From an uncultured Eubacteriales bacterium (lineage in GTDB: Bacteria; Bacillota; Clostridia; Lachnospirales; Anaerotignaceae), in contig CABPCX010000034.1 in the NCBI GenBank assembly GCA_902406135.1, positions 1-10,530 on the forward strand: 10,530 bases of DNA, written 5' to 3'. A program made the position numbers and the translations under genes. Below are positions 7,267-10,530 of this stretch, one piece after another (the first letter of the stretch is position 1; the number at the start of each line of letters is the position of its first letter). The notes beneath the pieces were generated by a model. That model saw only the letters and a program-made list of their open reading frames with translations, was not told the origin of the DNA and made no database searches.

Positions 7267-8458
7267 ACGCTTTATATTTTTCTATAAATTTTTTGTGAAG
7301 GACTCTTACTGCCTTTTCCTCATCTTTTCTGTTAATAAGAAGGCTGATTTTTATCTCTGATGTTGTTATCATCTCAACGTTTATGTTTTCTTCGGCCAGT
7401 GCTCCGAAAAGTTCGGAAGCTACACCGGGATTTGTTTCAAGCCCAGCGCCGATAATTGATATCTTTGAAAATCCTTCGTCCCATTTTATGGTTCCTGCCT
7501 TAAGGTTCGCCTTAAGGGCTGAAGTAACCGCCTTAAGATTTTTTCTTTCCACAGTAAAAGCGATTTCTCCGCCGTTTTCCCCGGAACCAAGTATTATATC
7601 AACACTTATGCCTCTTTCAGCCAAAAGTTTAAATACTCCAAAGGCTGCTCCGGGTTTGTTGACTAATCCTGTTATGGTTATGAGGGCAGTATCTCTGTCT
7701 GAGGCAATTCCGCTTACAATACGTTTACCCTTTTCGCCGCATACAGCTGTACCGCTGCTTTTTACAAAACTCGAACGCACGCTGAGGGGTACCTCATATC
7801 TTTTAGCCAGCTCAACGGAGCGGTTATGCAGTACCTTGGCTCCCATGGTCGTAAAGTCAAGCATTTCGTCATAGCTTATTTTATCCAGTTTTTCAGCTGT
7901 ATCCACAACTCTGGGGTCAGCAGTATATACGCCTTCCACGTCAGTATATATCTCGCATCTGTCAGCATTAAGGGCTGCCGCAAGGGCCACTGCCGTAGTG
8001 TCCGAGCCACCGCGTCCAAGGGTGGTTATATCCCCATACTTGTTTATACCCTGGAATCCTGCCGCTATTACTATTTTTCCTTTGGAAAGTTCTTCTTTTA
8101 TTCTTTCCGCTGAAATGGAATCTATCTTGGCATTTCCATAGGTCTCAGTCGTAACTATGCCCATCTGCCATCCGTTAAGGCTTATGGCAGGAATACCCAT
8201 ACCGTTTAAAGCCATGGCCATAAGTGCCGCTGACTGCTGCTCACCCGTTGATATTATCATATCGAGTTCTCTTTCCGAGGCATCCGGATTTATGTCCGCC
8301 GCCGCCTTAAGCAGTTCATCGGTTGTGTCTCCCTGGGCGGAAACAACTACAACTAATTCATTTCCTTCTTTATAAGCTTCAGCTACGCGTGAAGCGACAT
8401 TCATTATTCGACTTTTGTCAGCGACGGAAGAACCGCCGTATTTTTGTACTATAAGCAA
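7265..8458 (-). CDS. lysC: Aspartokinase with two C-terminal ACT domains
   Basis: Catalyses ATP-dependent phosphorylation of aspartate, the first step toward lysine, threonine, methionine and diaminopimelate. The 397-residue monofunctional enzyme has the amino acid kinase domain (about 1-245) with KYGGSSVA (6-13), GRGGSDTTAVALAAAL (148-163) and YTDVEGVYTADPR (171-183). Two ACT domains follow (about 260-325 and 331-397), the second with NPGVASELF and ITTSEIKIS, the usual site of lysine and/or threonine feedback. Which effector it senses cannot be told. The start is TTG 8456-8458: GGAGGT (8465-8470) is six bases upstream, and the next methionine (residue 19) would lose KYGG. It follows thrB by 20 bases and is last in the operon. 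No in-frame ATG, GTG or TTG was seen at the position expected for a separate beta subunit. Confidence 0.96.
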   Translation of the reverse strand: MLIVQKYGGSSVADKSRIMNVASRVAEAYKEGNELVVVVSAQGDTTDELLKAAADINPDASERELDMIISTGEQQSAALMAMALNGMGIPAISLNGWQMGIVTTETYGNAKIDSISAERIKEELSKGKIVIAAGFQGINKYGDITTLGRGGSDTTAVALAAALNADRCEIYTDVEGVYTADPRVVDTAEKLDKISYDEMLDFTTMGAKVLHNRSVELAKRYEVPLSVRSSFVKSSGTAVCGEKGKRIVSGIASDRDTALITITGLVNKPGAAFGVFKLLAERGISVDIILGSGENGGEIAFTVERKNLKAVTSALKANLKAGTIKWDEGFSKISIIGAGLETNPGVASELFGALAEENINVEMITTSEIKISLLINRKDEEKAVRVLHKKFIEKYKA

Positions 8459-8478
8459 AAAATTACCTCCAAGCCGGA

Positions 8479-9375
8479 TTATTCAAACTCAACTGTCGCC
8501 CCCTGTGTATCAGGCTTGAGCAGTTTGAGCTCCCAATTATCGGGGAGAGCAGCAAGGAATTCTTTCATTTCCTTTTCATACTCCTCCGCGTTTTCATCCG
8601 TAATCAAAGTCATAAGCGTAGGTCCTGCTCCGCTCAGATATTCAGCCTTTGATCCGCAGAGTCTCGCCTTCGCAAATATATCATCATAATTTCTTATAAG
8701 TTTTTTTCTGTATGGCTGATGTATAGCGTCATCAACGGCTATACGAAGATTATCGATATTTCCTGTCATCATAGAAGCGACCAGAAGTCCTGTTCTTGAG
8801 GAATTAAATACCGCCTGGCTTCTTGTGTATTCTTTGGGAAGGACCGCCCTTGATTCCGACGTCGAAAGAGCAAAATCAGGGATTATTACTGCAAAAACCA
8901 GATTTTTGGGCACATCTATCTTTACGCATTTCATTCCTTCTTCGTACATGGCACTTATTACCATGGAGCCCATAAGGGCAGGATTTGAATTGTCAGGATG
9001 GCCTTCCAAAGATGCGGCCCTTTTAGCTATCTCATCTACGGAATAATTTTTTCCGCTCAATGCGTTGGCGGCAAGAAGGCCTCCTACTATGCAGGCAGCC
9101 GAGCTTCCAAGGCCCCTTGTCATAGGTATGGCATCCTTCTGTATTATCTTTATTCCGGGCATTTCAATGCCTTCCTGTGCATAAAAGTCTCTGATAGTTG
9201 TGTAAATAAGGTTTTTGTCGTCCTTAGGTATATCTTTTCCGTCGGCAGACGATATATCGATGCCGCCTTCGTTTTTTTCCACCCAAATTTCATTATAAAG
9301 CTGAAGAGCAACTCCGGCGCAGTCAAATCCGGGGCCCATATTAGCCGATGTAGCAGGTACCTTTATATGTAACAT
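8479..9375 (-). CDS. thrB: Homoserine kinase (GHMP family)
   Basis: Phosphorylates L-homoserine to O-phosphohomoserine, the committed step to threonine. The 298-residue protein is a typical GHMP kinase: N-terminal VPATSANMGPGFD (6-18), the ATP-binding glycine-rich loop PMTRGLGSSAA (84-94), EGHPDNSNPALMGS (124-137), and C-terminal YLSGAGPT (246-253). The first motif and EGHPDN are diagnostic for homoserine kinase over mevalonate-pathway relatives. The stretch SNP after EGHPDN differs from the more usual VAP, a mild variation. ATG 9373-9375 has AGAGG (9382-9386) six bases upstream. It lies 21 bases after the UPF0735 gene and 20 bases before lysC, so the three form one operon. Homoserine dehydrogenase, which makes the substrate, is not in the window. 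Confidence 0.95.
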   Translation of the reverse strand: MLHIKVPATSANMGPGFDCAGVALQLYNEIWVEKNEGGIDISSADGKDIPKDDKNLIYTTIRDFYAQEGIEMPGIKIIQKDAIPMTRGLGSSAACIVGGLLAANALSGKNYSVDEIAKRAASLEGHPDNSNPALMGSMVISAMYEEGMKCVKIDVPKNLVFAVIIPDFALSTSESRAVLPKEYTRSQAVFNSSRTGLLVASMMTGNIDNLRIAVDDAIHQPYRKKLIRNYDDIFAKARLCGSKAEYLSGAGPTLMTLITDENAEEYEKEMKEFLAALPDNWELKLLKPDTQGATVEFE

Positions 9376-9396
9376 ATCGATCCTCTCCCATATATA

Positions 9397-9828
9397 TTAT
9401 TCACGAGCGATTATATTAAGTGACCTTACGCCTTCAATATTACTGATTTTTTCAATGAACTCACCAATTTCGGATGTGAGCTCCTGGGTTTCAACAGTGA
9501 TAGTAACATTGGCTATACCGTTTATGGGTATGGTCTGATTAATCGTCAATATATTTGCTATGGCGTTGAGCACCAGGGAAAGAAGTCCCGACTTATTATC
9601 CATATTTACTGAAAATGTCACATTTTTGCCCCTTGAATGTTCATAAAGAGGGAAAATGGCATCTCTGTATTTATAAAAAGCACTTCTGCTTATACCTACT
9701 TTATTAACTGCATCCTGAACAGTTTTTTCTCTTTTGCTCTCAAGAAGATTTTTAACTTCCATAACTTTTATAAAAACTTCCGGAAGAACACTTTTATCGA
9801 TTATGTAAAACTTTTTGTCATCTTTCAT
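9397..9828 (-). CDS. UPF0735 / PheB-like HTH-ACT domain protein
   Basis: A 143-residue protein of the UPF0735 family, exemplified by B. subtilis PheB, whose function is not settled. An N-terminal part contains a helix-turn-helix-like segment (about 37-56, TVQDAVNKVGISRSAFYKYR), and an ACT domain fills about 70-143 (VTFSVNMDNKSGLLSLVLNAI and later IEGVRSLNII). ACT domains usually bind amino acids, so an amino-acid-responsive regulator or an enzyme-associated sensor is plausible; this is inference. The start is ATG 9826-9828, because AGGAGG (9835-9840) lies six bases upstream. An ATG 18 bases further upstream (9844-9846) would put the Shine-Dalgarno inside the coding region. It is the first gene of the operon with thrB and lysC, consistent with control of, or response to, threonine-family amino acids. 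Confidence 0.88.
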   Translation of the reverse strand: MKDDKKFYIIDKSVLPEVFIKVMEVKNLLESKREKTVQDAVNKVGISRSAFYKYRDAIFPLYEHSRGKNVTFSVNMDNKSGLLSLVLNAIANILTINQTIPINGIANVTITVETQELTSEIGEFIEKISNIEGVRSLNIIARE

Positions 9829-9876
9829 ATATATCCTCCTGTTCATACATTGAAAACATTTGTACCCAACACAAGG

Positions 9877-9905
9877 AATATATCACATTCATTATATTTT
9901 TGCAA
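9877..9905 (-). promoter_or_regulatory. Promoter of the UPF0735-thrB-lysC operon, extended -10
   Basis: On the minus strand TTGCAA (9900-9905) and TATATT (9877-9882) are 17 bases apart, with TGA before the -10 box. The start would be near 9870, about 42 nt before the UPF0735 ATG. This short leader leaves no room for a T-box or other long attenuator. The -35 lies only three bases past the stop codon of the upstream HAD gene, and no terminator is seen between them, so read-through from the HAD gene may also contribute. Confidence 0.7.
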
Positions 9906-9908
9906 TAC

Positions 9909-10530
9909 TCAGTATCTAAACTCTTCCAAAGACATTATATATCTGTCGGCTTTGCTTCTCATTTCCTCCTCTTTGGACGCTGAGTATTCATCAAAAACGC
10001 CTATTACTTCGGCTCCTGATTTTTTTGCCCCCTCCAAAGCGTAGGGAACATCTTCAAATATATAACATTCGGAAGCCTTAAGGCCAAGGGCCTTTGCCGC
10101 CGCCTCGTATACATCGGGAAAAGCCTTGTTTTTTCCTACCTGGTCGCAGTATACAAATGCGTCTATGTAGTCAAAAACTCCGTTTTTCTTAAGTACCGCA
10201 TGGGTCATCTCCTCAACATTGGAAGTTGCTATGGCAACTTTAAGGCCGTCATTTGACAGCATTTTGAGAAGATTTTCAGCGCCGGGCTTCAGCTCTATAT
10301 TATATTTATAGTCGTGAAGAGCCATTTCATAAAGTTCATCGGCTATTTCGCTTGATGTTTTATTCAAATTGAATCTATTGGTTATATACGCCGCACCCTC
10401 TAAAAAAGACAGGGACGTAACTTTGCTCCAGTATTCGTCATCAGGTACAAACCCGTATCTTTCCGCAAGGGCATAGTCTGCATTTTCCCATACTCTCATA
10501 GAATTCACAAGGGTACCATCCAAATCGAAT
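9909..10530 (-). CDS. HAD-superfamily hydrolase, beta-phosphoglucomutase-like (start beyond right edge)
   Basis: The reading frame is open to the window edge and includes FDLDGTLVNS, the HAD motif I; its nucleophile Asp is encoded at 10524-10526, so any start codon inside the window would remove it. The true start must lie beyond 10530. Motif II is ATSN, the motif III lysine is in GKNKAFPDVY, and motif IV is IFEDVPYALEGAKKSG. An alpha-helical cap lies between motifs I and II, as in subfamily I enzymes such as beta-phosphoglucomutase, phosphoglycolate phosphatase and other small sugar-phosphate phosphatases. The substrate cannot be assigned. About 206 residues are present, close to the usual 210-225, so only a few are missing. 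The stop is TGA 9909-9911. Its link to the threonine operon downstream is only positional. Confidence 0.88.
   Translation of the reverse strand, partial: FDLDGTLVNSMRVWENADYALAERYGFVPDDEYWSKVTSLSFLEGAAYITNRFNLNKTSSEIADELYEMALHDYKYNIELKPGAENLLKMLSNDGLKVAIATSNVEEMTHAVLKKNGVFDYIDAFVYCDQVGKNKAFPDVYEAAAKALGLKASECYIFEDVPYALEGAKKSGAEVIGVFDEYSASKEEEMRSKADRYIMSLEEFRY

Noticed and set aside
7600..7760. Internal translation start giving a separate aspartokinase beta subunit, as in B. subtilis LysC.
   Set aside because: No ATG, GTG or TTG in frame with a Shine-Dalgarno is seen before the ACT domains.
7383..7874. Open frame opposite lysC on the plus strand.
   Set aside because: It mirrors conserved ACT and kinase coding sequence and has no recognisable domain or independent promoter.
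9829..9846. Upstream ATG that would extend the UPF0735 protein by six residues.
   Set aside because: The extension encodes the AGGAGG Shine-Dalgarno itself; the ATG at 9826-9828 is correctly spaced from it.
9829..9908. Threonine T-box upstream of the UPF0735-thrB-lysC operon.
   Set aside because: The predicted leader is only about 42 nt, with no T-box consensus and no terminator hairpin.
10521..10523. TTG as start of the HAD hydrolase.
   Set aside because: It would remove the motif I nucleophile Asp, encoded at 10524-10526 in an open frame that continues to the edge; the gene is partial instead.

Overview
The window looks like chromosomal core sequence from a low-to-moderate GC Gram-positive anaerobe of the Clostridia, plausibly the Lachnospiraceae. 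The reasons are strong AGGAGG-type ribosome binding sites before most genes, frequent ATA isoleucine codons, TTGNNN-17-TATNNT promoters (three with an extended TG), and the gene set dprA-topA next to rpsB together with an UPF0735/PheB-thrB-lysC run. No gene reads as broken, and there is no IS element, tRNA, rRNA, CRISPR array or phage gene. The placement is inference; only gene families are read directly.

Left part, mostly minus strand. Bases 1-159 are the first 53 codons of rpsB (ribosomal protein S2), with its own extended -10 promoter and a leader of about 100 nt that can form three stacked helices. Upstream lie dprA and topA as one operon (promoter about 3699-3727) ending in a strong terminator at 319-344. 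Divergent from dprA is comM (yifB), with its own terminator. DprA and ComM both act on incoming single-stranded DNA in natural transformation, while TopA relaxes negatively supercoiled DNA.

Middle part, plus strand. mtnA (methylthioribose-1-phosphate isomerase) and a class II aldolase are two bases apart, behind a good promoter and a structured leader. The pair suggests an oxygen-independent salvage of the 5'-methylthioadenosine or 5'-deoxyadenosine ribose moiety (the DHAP shunt); the nucleosidase/kinase or phosphorylase that would feed it is not in the window. A bidirectional terminator separates this operon from the convergent lysC.

Right part, minus strand. An UPF0735/PheB-like HTH-ACT protein, homoserine kinase (thrB) and aspartokinase (lysC) form an aspartate-family amino acid operon from a promoter at 9877-9905. 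Homoserine dehydrogenase (hom), which links the two enzymes, is not in it. A HAD-superfamily phosphatase runs off the right edge.

I found no clearly undescribed system. The parts most worth a second look are the rpsB leader, the mtnA-aldolase cassette with its leader, the lysine-rich tail of TopA, and an inverted repeat over the dprA start of transcription.
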